The notes: generated from the sequence alone by a model not told the origin. Counted from the first letter of the stretch, positions 6,887 to 15,660 are shown. The stretch is 37,458 nucleotides of DNA from Shimia sp. R10_1 (GCF_017744095.1 NZ_JAGHQX010000018.1:1-37458); one strand, 5' to 3'. Translations and numbers: made by a program.

Positions 6887-7885
6887 ATGAAACTTCTGAT
6901 GAAAACCGCGGCAGCCGGTGCGCTTGCCCTGTTGAGCAGCACAGCAGCTTTCGCAGCAGATATTGACCTGCGTTTTGCGGGTGTGTTCCCGATTGATCAC
7001 CAGGGCACCAAAATGATGGAGCAGGTGGCAGCAGACGTGAATGCGGCTGGCGTTGGCCTCAACATGACCGTTTTCCCGGCCAACCAGCTGGGTTCTGGCG
7101 AAGCACTGTTTGAAGACGTTGCGCGCGGCAACATCGATTTTGCCTCCGCATTCATCTACTCTGACACCGACCCTCGCCTTGAGTTCCTGTCCATGCCTTT
7201 CCTGGTGAGCGGCTGGGACGATATGGACAGCGTGATGCGCAATCCAGAGTCCGAATTCAACAAGATCCTGCAAGAGATCACTGACGAATACGGCGTGAAA
7301 GTGATTGCTGGCAACCCAGAGGGTTTCGTGGGCATCGTGGCCACCAAAGAGCCAACCAACTGGAACACGCTGGAAGACAAGGGCATGAACATTCGTGTTT
7401 GGTCTTCTGCTGTTCTGAAGGAGATGATCGAGAGCTTTGGCTTCCAGGCGACCACTATGGCTTGGGGTGATATCTTCCCAGCGCTGCAGTCTGGCATTGT
7501 GGACGGCGCAATCTGCTGCACCAAGACCGCGACTTATTCCATCTTCGCGCAGTCTGATGTTGGCAGCCACTTCATCGAGTACAACACCATTCCTGAACAG
7601 ACCTTCTACTATGCGTCTGAGCGTTCGCTGGCGAAGCTGAACGACGAGCAGCGTGCGGTCATCGAAACTGCTATGAAGAAAGCGTCTGACGACTTTTTCG
7701 CCTACAATCGTGAGAACGATTCTGTGTTTGAGCAGAAGCTGGTCGACAGCGGCTACACCATCCTGAAGCTCAACGCTGAAGAGCAGGCGGCAATGGTTGA
7801 GCACGTCCGCACCAACATCTGGCCAACCATGGAAAGCTCTGTTGGCAAAGACGTGATGGATCGTCTGCTTGCTGCAGGTAAGTAA
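6887..7885 (+). CDS. dctP: TRAP transporter substrate-binding protein (DctP family)
   Basis: Periplasmic binding protein of a tripartite TRAP importer, 332 aa. A signal peptide of about 23 residues ends at AAFA before ADIDLRF. The body is typical of DctP: an early strand with DLRFAGVFP, KEPTNWNTLEDKGMNIRVW, whose Arg normally contacts the ligand carboxylate, and the WGDIFPALQSGIVDGA motif. GGAG at 6874-6877 supports the ATG at 6887 over a TTG at 6872. The gene is followed by a strong hairpin and then dctQ-dctM. With hydroxyproline genes and a shared operator around it, the likely ligand is a hydroxyproline or related imino acid; that is inference. Confidence 0.92.
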   Translation: MKLLMKTAAAGALALLSSTAAFAADIDLRFAGVFPIDHQGTKMMEQVAADVNAAGVGLNMTVFPANQLGSGEALFEDVARGNIDFASAFIYSDTDPRLEFLSMPFLVSGWDDMDSVMRNPESEFNKILQEITDEYGVKVIAGNPEGFVGIVATKEPTNWNTLEDKGMNIRVWSSAVLKEMIESFGFQATTMAWGDIFPALQSGIVDGAICCTKTATYSIFAQSDVGSHFIEYNTIPEQTFYYASERSLAKLNDEQRAVIETAMKKASDDFFAYNRENDSVFEQKLVDSGYTILKLNAEEQAAMVEHVRTNIWPTMESSVGKDVMDRLLAAGK

Positions 7886-7894
7886 TTGCCTTAG

Positions 7895-7919
7895 TGGGCC
7901 GGTGGAAATCACCGGCCCA
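7895..7919 (+). terminator. Intra-operon hairpin between dctP and dctQ
   Basis: TGGGCCGGTG-gaaat-CACCGGCCCA: a perfect 10-bp stem with a five-base loop and no T-run, starting 10 bases after the dctP stop. In TRAP and ABC operons such hairpins stabilise the binding-protein mRNA or partly terminate, giving more binding protein than membrane subunits. That role is inferred here. Confidence 0.75.
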
Positions 7920-7966
7920 TGCTGTATTCAGCGACTACAGACCGTCACGAAAAAGAGGCGCGCAGA

Positions 7967-8521
7967 ATGAACATTACTGAGGAACTGCCAAAGGCCATTG
8001 GGGTGCCCCTGAGTTGGGCCATGGTTCTCATGAAAATAATTGTGACCATCTCTGGCCTGTTGATGGCCGTGACATTTGGGTTGGTTGTGATCATCCGTTA
8101 CGGTTTTAATGGTGACCTGTTTGCTTATGAGGAGTGGCTTCTGGCAGCCAGTATTGTGGGTTTTTTTGCAGGGGCGGTTCTGGCGTCTGAGCGCAAACTC
8201 CATATTAACGCCGATATTCTGGGAATCGTGATTACCAACCCCCGTTTGCAATGGTGGCGAGGGTTTGTTGTCCTGACGATCGAGTTGGCGGTGACATTGT
8301 TTGTTGTCTATGCCTGCTATGTGTCGCTGGCTGATGACTTCTCTTTCCCGAGGTTCCGCTCCACGCCTGCGTTACGCATCCCGTTTGTCTCCTGGCGTAT
8401 TGCGATCATGATCGCCTTCGGCTTTATGTCGATGTTCTCCGCCGCATATCTCTACGTCCATATCCGCAAAGGCCTTGGCTTGCCTCTGAAGTCGGAAAGC
8501 TCTGAAGAGGCCGCACAATGA
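7967..8521 (+). CDS. dctQ: TRAP transporter small membrane subunit (DctQ family)
   Basis: 184-aa four-helix inner-membrane subunit that bridges the binding protein and DctM. Hydrophobic segments lie near residues 15-38, 48-68, 85-110 and 130-150, with the family-typical SERKLHINADIL motif. An in-frame ATG at 7919 overlaps the upstream hairpin; AGAGG before 7967 makes the later start better. It overlaps dctM by four bases (ATGA), so the two membrane subunits are coupled. Confidence 0.9.
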   Translation: MNITEELPKAIGVPLSWAMVLMKIIVTISGLLMAVTFGLVVIIRYGFNGDLFAYEEWLLAASIVGFFAGAVLASERKLHINADILGIVITNPRLQWWRGFVVLTIELAVTLFVVYACYVSLADDFSFPRFRSTPALRIPFVSWRIAIMIAFGFMSMFSAAYLYVHIRKGLGLPLKSESSEEAAQ

Positions 8522-9807
8522 TCATTGTTGGAAGTCTAGTCATCGTTTGTGTCATGCTGCTGCTTGGCGTCAGTGTATTTGTGGCATTTGGGGCTGTTTT
8601 GGCTTTCATTGCCGTGGTTGGGGATCAATCGATCTCTGGTTATCTTCCGACTGGATCGACCGGTATCAGGTCATTGGTGCTGCTGGCGATCCCGCTGTTC
8701 ATGATTGCTGGCGGCGTGATGGAAAAGGGGCGGATTGCTGCCCCGCTGGTGGCGCTTGCGGAATTGTTCATTGGCCACCTGAAAGGTGGATTGTCTGCGG
8801 CGGCGGTTCTTGCGTGTGGTGTGTTTGGGTCTATTTCCGGCGCAGCCAACGCGACGCTGACCTGTATTGGTGGCATCATGATGCCGCACCTGAAGCGGGC
8901 CAATTATCCAGCGGGTCAATCCGCAGCGCTGTTGGTTTGCGCAAGCCCGCTGGGCTTGCTGATTCCACCAAGCTCGTCGCACATTCTATATGGTTGGGTG
9001 GCGCAGCAGCATGTGTTGAAGTGCTTCCTGTCAACTGTGATCCCGGCGATGATTTTGATCACGCTTTTGATCATCACCAACCAGTTCATGCTGCGCAAAT
9101 ATGACAACATTGAGCTGAAGGATCGCCCTGATCCGTTTATGCCTGCACTGAAAGCGCAGGGGCGTGTTGCGGGCCCCGCGCTGATGATGCCGATCATCAT
9201 CCTTGGCGGCATCTATGGCGGTATCATGACCCCAACAGAAGCGGCAGGTATTGCGGTGGTCTATGCGATACCGGTGGCGATTTATTTCTACAAAGGTCTG
9301 ACCTGGAAAACCCTTGCCGAGACGGTACAGCGCTCAGGCATCACCATCGGCGTGGTGATGGTCATGATCTTTATGGTGGTGATTGTGTCTGACAATCTGA
9401 TTGCGCAGGGTGCTCCACAGATCGCCAAGGACATGGTCTATTCGGTATCTGAAAACCCGATTGTCATTCTGTTGATGATCAATGTGGTGATGATCCTGAT
9501 TGGCATGTTGATGGATGATATTTCCGGCTTGCTGCTCTCCACACCGATCCTGCTGCCAATTGCGCAGAGCGTAGGTATGGATCCGATTCACTTTGCTGCC
9601 GTTATCGGGGTGAATCTTGGAATGGCCAATATCACGCCACCGACCGCTCCGCTGCTGTATCTGGGCGCGCAAGTTACAGACACGCCGGTTGCGAAGATGC
9701 TGTGGCCGACGCTTGTGTTCATCGTGTTTGCTTGGTTGCCGACATTGATGTTGACGACCTTTGTGCCATCAATTGCATTGTGGTTGCCAAATCTGCTTTT
9801 GGGCTAA
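8518..9807 (+). CDS. dctM: TRAP transporter large permease subunit (DctM family)
   Basis: 429-aa, roughly 12-helix permease carrying the sodium-coupled transport path. Family motifs include GSISGAANATLTCIGGIMMP, ASPLGLLIPPSS and GGIYGGIMTPTEAAG, and a C-terminal block near NLGMANITPPTAPLL. The length is standard. Its ATG overlaps the dctQ stop. A strong terminator follows 27 bases after the stop, so dctPQM is a self-contained operon. Substrate is assigned only by context (hydroxyproline genes). Confidence 0.95.
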   Translation: MIIVGSLVIVCVMLLLGVSVFVAFGAVLAFIAVVGDQSISGYLPTGSTGIRSLVLLAIPLFMIAGGVMEKGRIAAPLVALAELFIGHLKGGLSAAAVLACGVFGSISGAANATLTCIGGIMMPHLKRANYPAGQSAALLVCASPLGLLIPPSSSHILYGWVAQQHVLKCFLSTVIPAMILITLLIITNQFMLRKYDNIELKDRPDPFMPALKAQGRVAGPALMMPIIILGGIYGGIMTPTEAAGIAVVYAIPVAIYFYKGLTWKTLAETVQRSGITIGVVMVMIFMVVIVSDNLIAQGAPQIAKDMVYSVSENPIVILLMINVVMILIGMLMDDISGLLLSTPILLPIAQSVGMDPIHFAAVIGVNLGMANITPPTAPLLYLGAQVTDTPVAKMLWPTLVFIVFAWLPTLMLTTFVPSIALWLPNLLLG

Positions 9808-9834
9808 GGTGTGTCTGACAGTTCTTGAATGACG

Positions 9835-9862
9835 AAAGCCGGCGGGAATCTCGCCGGCTTTT
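9835..9862 (+). terminator. Rho-independent terminator of dctPQM
   Basis: AAAGCCGGCG-ggaatct-CGCCGGCTTTT: a 10-bp GC-rich stem, seven-base loop and T-run, 27 bases after dctM. The A-run on the left arm also lets it act for minus-strand transcription, such as the small ORF ending at 9899. Confidence 0.92.
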
Positions 9863-9898
9863 ATGTGTGAAGCAAATTATGTGGCGTGGACTGTTGGC

Positions 9899-9994
9899 TC
9901 ATGCATATGTGAGTACGATCACTGTGGCGATGGCCAGCATGCCTGCGGTGACAAAACCTGTATACTCCAATGCGCTCAGAAATTTGCGTGTCAT
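9899..9994 (-). CDS. 31-codon single-helix membrane microprotein (candidate)
   Basis: Minus-strand ORF with ATG at 9994, AAAGGA eight to nine bases upstream and a TGA at 9899. The peptide starts MTRKFLSALEYTG and continues as one uninterrupted hydrophobic helix of about 18 residues (FVTAGMLAIATVIVLTYA). A positive N-terminus before one helix is normal for a small inner-membrane protein. It lies antisense between the transporter operon and the catabolic operon, followed by the bidirectional terminator at 9835-9862. Not a family I recognise; it may be a chance ORF, but start, ribosome site and composition agree. Confidence 0.45.
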   Translation of the reverse strand: MTRKFLSALEYTGFVTAGMLAIATVIVLTYA

Positions 9995-10164
9995 TTGGAG
10001 TGTCCTTTTCTGAATCAATGTGTCTGTACGATGGCGCCCGTTTAGGGGGCAAGCTGGGTCGCGAGAAGAATTTCATTCGCATGTCCGCTATGCGTGTTTG
10101 TGTTGGCTGTTGGCGTCGGATTCTCCGGTGTGAAAGCAGTTTCTTGGATACATCGTCATTTTCT

Positions 10165-10183
10165 ATTGGATTTTGGATCCAAT
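10165..10183. promoter_or_regulatory. Predicted GntR operator B, upstream of the catabolic operon
   Basis: ATTGGAT-TTTGG-ATCCAAT: perfect seven-base half sites around five bases, the best copy of the motif. It stands 141 bases before the deaminase start. Confidence 0.7.
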
Positions 10184-10259
10184 TATTGTAGCTGGAGTGG
10201 CATAGGAGATTGTCCTTTTGAATCGCTAGTCAAGTGCGGTGGTTGTGAGGTTGATCTTC

Positions 10260-10275
10260 GGAGGGCGCGCCCTCC
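10260..10275. promoter_or_regulatory. 16-bp perfect palindrome in the operon leader
   Basis: GGAGGGCGCGCCCTCC lies 50 bases before the deaminase ATG. As RNA it would fold to a six-base stem with a CGCG loop and hide a GGAGG-like sequence. It differs from the GntR dyad, so it may serve another factor or mRNA control. Confidence 0.45.
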
Positions 10276-10324
10276 TTATCCGTCAACATATGGCGCTTGC
10301 GCCAGCCTTCAGACAGGAGATCCC

Positions 10325-11284
10325 ATGTCGACCACCGTTTTTGCTGGCACCATGCCCGCGCTGATGACCCCATGCAAAGAAGACCGCACACCAGACTATG
10401 ATGCGCTGGTAAAGAAAGGTCATGACATGATCGAAGCCGGTATGTCGGCTGTGGTCTATTGCGGCTCCATGGGGGACTGGCCGCTATTGTCCGATGAAGA
10501 GCGCATGACGGGCGTGGAGCGCCTTGTTGAAGCGGGTATTCCTGTTGTTGTGGGTACCGGTGCGATCAACTCCAAATCTGCTGTGGCACATGCGGCACAC
10601 GCGCAAAAAGTTGGCGCGGCTGGCCTTATGGTGATCCCGCGTGTTCTGTCTCGCGGTACATCGATGGCTGCGCAGAAGAACCACTTCAAAGCCATCCTGG
10701 AAGCGGCACCTGATGTGCCTGCGATCATTTATAACAGTCCGGTTTATGGCTTCGCCACCCGCGCAGACCTCTTCTTTGCCCTGCGTGCAGAGCACAAGAA
10801 CCTCGTTGGTTTCAAAGAGTTTGGTGGCAAAGATGATTTGCGTTATGCCGCAGAACACATCACCAGCCAGGACGAACAAGTCACGCTTATGGTGGGTGTG
10901 GACACCGAAGTGTACCACGGGTTCGTAAACTGTGGCGCAACCGGTTCCATCACTGGTATTGGGACGGCCCTGCCAAAAGAAGCCCTGTTGCTGGCATCCT
11001 TGTCGCAGAAGGCTGCACAAGGCAACGCGGAAGCGCGCAAGCGCGCGCAGGAGCTGGAAGAAGCCTTTGGTGTTCTGTCGAGCTTTGATGAAGGCACGGA
11101 TCTGGTGCTGTACTACAAGTACCTGCTCGTCCTGAATGGTGAAGAAGAATACCGTTTGCACTTCAATGAAACCGATGTTCTGTCTAATGCGCAGCGCAAC
11201 TATTGCGAGCAACAGTACACACTGTTCCGCAATTGGTTTGCCGACTGGAGCAAGCAGGGCGGGGTGATTGCTGAATGCATGTGA
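10325..11284 (+). CDS. Delta1-pyrroline-4-hydroxy-2-carboxylate deaminase (DapA family)
   Basis: 319-aa aldolase-superfamily (DapA/DHDPS-like) enzyme. In the trans-4-hydroxy-L-proline pathway it deaminates and dehydrates Delta1-pyrroline-4-hydroxy-2-carboxylate to 2-oxoglutarate semialdehyde in the cytosol. The Schiff-base Lys164 (VGFKEFGG) and catalytic Tyr136 (AIIYNSPVYG) are in place. The YCGSMGDWPLL motif replaces the DapA TTGE region, as in the deaminase subgroup. ATG 10325 has AGGAG five to nine bases upstream; the longer frame from 10094 is not protein-like. It is the first gene of a four-gene operon and overlaps the epimerase by 10 bases. The neighbours fix the substrate better than the sequence alone. 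The gene is named lhpC or hypD in other organisms. Confidence 0.88.
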   Translation: MSTTVFAGTMPALMTPCKEDRTPDYDALVKKGHDMIEAGMSAVVYCGSMGDWPLLSDEERMTGVERLVEAGIPVVVGTGAINSKSAVAHAAHAQKVGAAGLMVIPRVLSRGTSMAAQKNHFKAILEAAPDVPAIIYNSPVYGFATRADLFFALRAEHKNLVGFKEFGGKDDLRYAAEHITSQDEQVTLMVGVDTEVYHGFVNCGATGSITGIGTALPKEALLLASLSQKAAQGNAEARKRAQELEEAFGVLSSFDEGTDLVLYYKYLLVLNGEEEYRLHFNETDVLSNAQRNYCEQQYTLFRNWFADWSKQGGVIAECM

Positions 11285-12207
11285 TTGACAGTCACACAGG
11301 AGGAATGCCCACACGGGTGATCCTTGATGGAGGTCCGGACCTTGGGTCTGGGCCTCTGGCCGATCAGGCGCGCGCTTTGGCGACCGAGCACGAAGCGTTT
11401 TACAAGTCCATCCTGCTTGAGCCGCGTGGGCAACCCGGCATGGTGGGGGCACTGTTGGTGCCGCCGCAGGATCCGACGTGCGAAGTGGGTGTGATCTATT
11501 TCGACGCCGATGCCGTTTTGGGCATGTGTGGCCATGGTACGATTGGGCTTGGCGTGACACTGGCGCATATGGGCCGCATTGGCGTGGGCACGCACCGGAT
11601 TGAAACCCCGGTTGGGGTGATCTCGATTGATGTGCTGGACGCCAACACTGTGCGTGTGACCAATGTAGAAAGCCGCCGTGTCAAAGCAGATGTGACTGTT
11701 GACGTGCCAGACTATGGCCCGATGACAGGCGATCTTGCCTATGGCGGAAATTGGTTTTTCATTGTTGATCCCAGCCCGATGCCGGTCAAAAGCGCCGATA
11801 TTCGTACGTTGACGGATCTGGCCATAGCCACGCGGGAGGCCTGTGTTGCGCAGGGTGTTGTGGGGGAAAACGGCGAGCTGGTGGACCACGTTGTGTTCCA
11901 AGGCGTGTCTCCGAAAGAGGGAGTTCACAGCCGCAATTTCGTACTGTGCCCAGATGACGAATATGATCGGTCGCCCTGTGGCACAGGCAGCTCTGCGCGA
12001 CTGGCGTGTCTCGCAGCATCTGGCCGCCTCGCGCCCGGTGAAGAGATCGTACAGGAAAGCGTGATTGGCAGCCCTTATCGACTGTCTTACCAGATTGGTG
12101 AGGCAGGGGGCGTGGTCCCAACGATTGTGGGGCAGGCCTACATTATGGCTGAAGGTACGCTCCTCTTTGGCGATGATGACCCCTTTAAGGCGGGCATTAC
12201 TGACTAA
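11275..12207 (+). CDS. 4-hydroxyproline 2-epimerase (proline racemase superfamily)
   Basis: 310-aa cofactor-independent epimerase converting trans-4-hydroxy-L-proline to cis-4-hydroxy-D-proline. Both catalytic cysteines are visible, Cys85 in GMCGHGTIG and Cys235 in DRSPCGTGSSA. The Cys/Cys pair marks racemases and epimerases, in contrast to the Ser/Thr pair of the homologue at 13570. MHVIDSHTGG at the N-terminus is typical, supporting ATG 11275. The start lies inside the deaminase gene, so translation is probably coupled. Proline racemase is the alternative, but an adjacent D-amino-acid dehydrogenase and deaminase favour hydroxyproline. Names elsewhere include lhpA, hypRE and hypE. Confidence 0.92.
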   Translation: MHVIDSHTGGMPTRVILDGGPDLGSGPLADQARALATEHEAFYKSILLEPRGQPGMVGALLVPPQDPTCEVGVIYFDADAVLGMCGHGTIGLGVTLAHMGRIGVGTHRIETPVGVISIDVLDANTVRVTNVESRRVKADVTVDVPDYGPMTGDLAYGGNWFFIVDPSPMPVKSADIRTLTDLAIATREACVAQGVVGENGELVDHVVFQGVSPKEGVHSRNFVLCPDDEYDRSPCGTGSSARLACLAASGRLAPGEEIVQESVIGSPYRLSYQIGEAGGVVPTIVGQAYIMAEGTLLFGDDDPFKAGITD

Positions 12208-12290
12208 CTGGATCGGGCGCATCTGCGCCCAGTCAATTGCTTTTGTCCTCACTGGCCTGAGGGCGCGCCAAAATGGTCTGGGAGATAGGG

Positions 12291-13535
12291 ATGCAGGACG
12301 CGCGAGAGATTGTGGTGATTGGTGCCGGTGTTGTGGGCATCAGTGCGGCACTGGAGTTGCAGAGCCGCGGGCATCAGGTCACGGTTTTGGATCGCAAAGG
12401 GGTTGCGGCAGAAACTTCGCAAGGCAATGCGGGCGCTTTTGCCTATACTGATATTGTGCCGCTGGCGACGCCCGGCATCATGCGCAAAGCCCCCAAGTGG
12501 CTGTTTGATCCTTTGGGGCCACTGTCGGTGCCGCCACGCTACGCCCTCAAGATCGCGCCATGGATGTTGCGTTTCTGGCGGGCAAGCTGGCGCGATCGGT
12601 ATCTGGCGTCCTTGTCGGCGCAATCGGCGTTGATGGATTTCAGTCGCGCGGCTTTGGAGCGTCAGATCGCAGCGGTGGACGGTGAGCCGATGATGCAGCG
12701 CGAAGGGCAGATTATGCTGTATGAATCCGAGGCGGAGCTGCGTGCCAGCATGCCCAGCTGGGAGCTGCGCAAGCAGCATGGGATCCCGTTTGAGCTGCTC
12801 AAAAGTGCAGATGCGATTGCAGAGATCCAGCCTGGACTGAGTCGTCAGTTCACCCATGCGGGCTATACGCCGACGTGGATGAACACAGCGGATCCTGCCG
12901 CTTGGACGCAGCACTTGGCGGATCAGTTTATGGCACGTGGTGGGCGTTTGCAGATAGCGCAGGTCATGGATGTGCAGGCCCAAGACCAAAAGGTGCGGCT
13001 GAGCACATCGGATGGTGAGATAGTCGCGGACAAGCTCGTGATCAGTGCCGGGGCGTGGTCACATAAATTGGCGGCGCGCTTGGGGGATAAGATCCCGCTG
13101 GAAACCGAACGGGGTTACAACACGACCTTGCCTGAAGGGGCGTTTGATTTGCGCACGCATGTCACCTTTGGGGGGCATGGTTTTGTTATGACGCGCATCA
13201 ATGGTGGTGTGCGCGTCGGTGGCGCTGTGGAGCTTGGCGGATTGGATCTGCCACCAAATTACAAGCGCGCGGATACCCTGCTTGCGAAGGCAAAGCGATT
13301 TGCCCCTGATCTGAACACTTCAGGTGGGACGCAATGGATGGGCTTCCGCCCTTCTTTGCCTGACAGTTTGCCGGTTATTGATCATGCACCGGGGGCGCGG
13401 CAGGTGATTTATGCCTTTGGCCATGGACATTTGGGACTTACCCAATCGGCGGGGACAGCCGAGCTTGTGGCGGCGCTGGTCGAAGGAAAAACGCCGCAAG
13501 TCGATATGTCGGCATTTGCCGCAACACGGTTCTAA
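12291..13535 (+). CDS. FAD-dependent D-hydroxyproline dehydrogenase (DadA family)
   Basis: 414-aa flavoprotein of the D-amino acid dehydrogenase/DAO family. Its expected role is oxidation of cis-4-hydroxy-D-proline to Delta1-pyrroline-4-hydroxy-2-carboxylate, passing electrons to the respiratory chain. The N-terminal Rossmann motif [11 protein letters not shown] gives the dinucleotide-binding GAGVVG. The C-terminal half carries [10 protein letters not shown] and [15 protein letters not shown], typical of DadA-like enzymes. ATG 12291 is preceded by GGAGATAGGG, a better site than the ATG at 12273. It lies between the epimerase and the dehydratase in one operon, which supports the substrate; sequence alone would only say D-amino acid dehydrogenase. 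Confidence 0.88.
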   Translation: MQDAREIVVIGAGVVGISAALELQSRGHQVTVLDRKGVAAETSQGNAGAFAYTDIVPLATPGIMRKAPKWLFDPLGPLSVPPRYALKIAPWMLRFWRASWRDRYLASLSAQSALMDFSRAALERQIAAVDGEPMMQREGQIMLYESEAELRASMPSWELRKQHGIPFELLKSADAIAEIQPGLSRQFTHAGYTPTWMNTADPAAWTQHLADQFMARGGRLQIAQVMDVQAQDQKVRLSTSDGEIVADKLVISAGAWSHKLAARLGDKIPLETERGYNTTLPEGAFDLRTHVTFGGHGFVMTRINGGVRVGGAVELGGLDLPPNYKRADTLLAKAKRFAPDLNTSGGTQWMGFRPSLPDSLPVIDHAPGARQVIYAFGHGHLGLTQSAGTAELVAALVEGKTPQVDMSAFAATRF

Positions 13536-13569
13536 GTTTGCGCCAGAACAACACTATAGAGGAGGCAGC

Positions 13570-14595
13570 ATGCGCAGCAGCAAAACAATTCACGTGATTT
13601 CCGCCCATGCAGAAGGCGAAGTTGGTGATGTGATCGTGGGGGGGGTTTTGCCGCCGCCCGGTGAAACGCTTTGGGAGCAGCGTCGGTTCATTGCGGAGGA
13701 TCAGACCCTGCGTAATTTTGTATTGAATGAGCCTCGTGGTGGTGTGTTCCGCCATGTCAACTTGCTTGTGCCTCCGAAACATCCAGAGGCCGATGCCGCT
13801 TGGATCATCATGGAGCCTGAAGACACGCCACCGATGTCGGGGTCGAATTCTATCTGTGTGTCTACCGTATTGCTGGATGGCGGGTTGATCCCGATGCAGG
13901 AGCCGGTCACCCATATGACACTTGAGGCGCCGGGGGGGCTCGTTCGGGTGCGCGCGGAGTGCAAAAATGGCAAGGCAGAGCGAATTTTTGTTCAGAATTT
14001 GCCCAGTTTTGCTGGACAGCTGGATGTCGTACTTGAAGTCGAGGGGCTTGGCTCTATCACGGTTGATACCGCATATGGCGGTGACAGTTTTGTGGTGGTG
14101 GACGCAAAGGCACTTGGTTTTCAAATCGTCGAAAGCGAAGCTAAAGACATTGCGCAGTTGGGGGTGAAGATCACCAATGCGGCGAACGAACAGCTGGGGT
14201 TCCATCACCCAGAGAACCCTGATTGGAAGCACATTTCTTTCTGCGCATTCTGCGGGCCGCTCAGTGAAACAGAGACCGGTCTGACTGGAAAATCCGCGGT
14301 GGCGATTCAGCCGGGTAAGGTGGACCGTTCTCCAACCGGCACGGCTGTATCGGCGCGAATGGCTTTGATGGCCGCGCGGGGACAGATGACACAGGGGCAA
14401 ACCTTTGAAGCGGTTTCCATCATCGGGTCTCGCTTCACAGGACGTATCGTTGACACGACAACAGTGGGCGGACAGGCGGCGATTGTCCCCGAGATTTCCG
14501 GGCGCGGCTGGGTCACGGGCATTCACCAGCACATGCTGGATCCGTCGGATCCTTGGCCTGGTGGGTATCGTTTGCGCGATACCTGGGGTGCGTGA
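13570..14595 (+). CDS. trans-3-hydroxy-L-proline dehydratase (proline racemase superfamily)
   Basis: 341-aa paralogue of the epimerase. Both catalytic cysteines are replaced: Ser90 in PMSGSNSIC and Thr256 in [11 protein letters not shown]. In this superfamily a second-position Thr marks dehydration of trans-3-hydroxy-L-proline to Delta1-pyrroline-2-carboxylate rather than epimerisation, and as I recall the Agrobacterium dehydratase has the same Ser/Thr pair. ATG 13570 follows GAGGAGG five bases upstream; the frame from 13411 is only an open extension over the previous gene. A strong terminator follows. The convergent gene encodes the reductase that would use its product, which supports the call. 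Confidence 0.9.
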   Translation: MRSSKTIHVISAHAEGEVGDVIVGGVLPPPGETLWEQRRFIAEDQTLRNFVLNEPRGGVFRHVNLLVPPKHPEADAAWIIMEPEDTPPMSGSNSICVSTVLLDGGLIPMQEPVTHMTLEAPGGLVRVRAECKNGKAERIFVQNLPSFAGQLDVVLEVEGLGSITVDTAYGGDSFVVVDAKALGFQIVESEAKDIAQLGVKITNAANEQLGFHHPENPDWKHISFCAFCGPLSETETGLTGKSAVAIQPGKVDRSPTGTAVSARMALMAARGQMTQGQTFEAVSIIGSRFTGRIVDTTTVGGQAAIVPEISGRGWVTGIHQHMLDPSDPWPGGYRLRDTWGA

Positions 14596-14611
14596 CAGAC
14601 AGATTTGAACA

Positions 14612-14645
14612 AAACGCCCAGCCAAGTGGCTGGGCGTTTCTTTTT
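14612..14645. terminator. Bidirectional terminator between convergent genes
   Basis: AAACGCCCAGCCA and TGGCTGGGCGTTT form a 13-base inverted repeat with only AG between, so the real loop is about four bases or more. TCTTTTT follows on the plus strand and an A-run precedes it, so it can end both the catabolic operon and the minus-strand reductase, whose stop overlaps the T-run. Confidence 0.93.
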
Positions 14646-15660
14646 AGGCTTTCAGAGCTACCAGATCGTCAAACAAGGTTTGGGGCACTTCAACATACCC
14701 ACGCTCCAGATTGCGGGCGCGGGCGGCAAAGCGCCGTTGCGATGGCAATCGTGCACCTTGGTCAACAATGTCGGCAAATAGGCGTTCGGCGCGGGCATCA
14801 TTGTCGGCCACGTGGCCATTGCTGAAATGGTTCGGATCAAACGCCAGAAGGATTTCTCCATGATAGGGGGCCCCGCCTGCGCCATTGGCAAAGGCCATGC
14901 TCTCCATGCTGGTGAGATCATCAATCAGGGGGCCTGCCAGCAACTCCACCATGATGGATAGCGCGGAGCCCTTGTAGCTGCCAAAAGTCAGCATGGCGCC
15001 ATCCATCGCGGCTTGTGCATCGGTGGTTGGCTTGCCGTCTTTGTCTATCGCCACGCCTTCGGGCAGAGGCTTGCCCGCGCGCCGATAGAGTTCAATCTCT
15101 CCGCGTGCAAAGCCGCTGGTCGCGAAATCGAATGTAAACGGGTCTTTGCCGATGCGGGGCCATGAGAACGCGATTGGATTGGTGCCAAGGCTGCCACGCG
15201 TGCCGCCTGCTGGGGCCACCCAAGCGTGGCTTGGAACCATCGCCAAACCCGCTAGGCCTTCGTTTGAAAGGCGTTCTACTTCGGGCCATAGAGCTGAGAA
15301 ATGGAAGCAATTGTTGATTGCCATTGCTGCAATTCCATGTTGTCGGGTCTTTTTGACGAGCGTTGGCAATGCCTTTTCAAATGCAAGCAATGACATGCCG
15401 CCTTTGGCATCGACGCGCACGATTGCGTTGTCGGTTTCTGCGAGTTCAGGTTTGACGTGACCGTCGATCTGTCCCGCTTGCATGGTTTGAGCGCACATGA
15501 ACAAACGGAAGAGGCCATGAGACTGGCAATCGTCGAGCTGACATCGATATAGCATGTCAGTTATGGCGTCTGCGTGCTCTTGGCCATATCCGACAGAGGT
15601 CAAGACTTCCTGACAGAGCGTCTGAATGTCGTCGAGTTTCAGTTTTTTCATAGCGCTCAT
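14644..15660 (-). CDS. Delta1-pyrroline-2-carboxylate reductase (Ldh2/malate dehydrogenase family)
   Basis: 338-aa NAD(P)H-dependent reductase of the LDH2/MDH2 family (DpkA/LhpI type). The product of the neighbouring dehydratase, Delta1-pyrroline-2-carboxylate, would be reduced to L-proline. The family blocks are visible: DDCQSHGLFRL with His49, INNCFHFSALWP with His120, GTNPIAFSWPR, and the late GSYKGSALSIMVELLAGPL segment. The frame extends upstream to 15738, but the ATG at 15660 (MSAMKK) gives standard length. It is divergent from the gntR gene over a 165-bp region with two predicted operators, so probably GntR-controlled. Ureidoglycolate or malate dehydrogenase are family alternatives that fit the context less well. 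Confidence 0.85.
   Translation of the reverse strand: MSAMKKLKLDDIQTLCQEVLTSVGYGQEHADAITDMLYRCQLDDCQSHGLFRLFMCAQTMQAGQIDGHVKPELAETDNAIVRVDAKGGMSLLAFEKALPTLVKKTRQHGIAAMAINNCFHFSALWPEVERLSNEGLAGLAMVPSHAWVAPAGGTRGSLGTNPIAFSWPRIGKDPFTFDFATSGFARGEIELYRRAGKPLPEGVAIDKDGKPTTDAQAAMDGAMLTFGSYKGSALSIMVELLAGPLIDDLTSMESMAFANGAGGAPYHGEILLAFDPNHFSNGHVADNDARAERLFADIVDQGARLPSQRRFAARARNLERGYVEVPQTLFDDLVALKA

Larger units (their letters stand above)
9995..10324. other. Leader/promoter region of the hydroxyproline operon
   Basis: No gene is called. An upstream extension of the deaminase frame to 10094 lacks family likeness. The region holds operator B and a 16-bp palindrome, both listed separately. Confidence 0.5.

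Noticed and set aside
10094..10324. N-terminal extension of the deaminase frame
   Set aside because: It runs through operator B and the leader palindrome and is not protein-like; ATG 10325 has a proper ribosome site.
13411..13569. Upstream extension of the trans-3-hydroxyproline dehydratase
   Set aside because: It overlaps the dehydrogenase gene; GAGGAGG and the family N-terminus point to ATG 13570.
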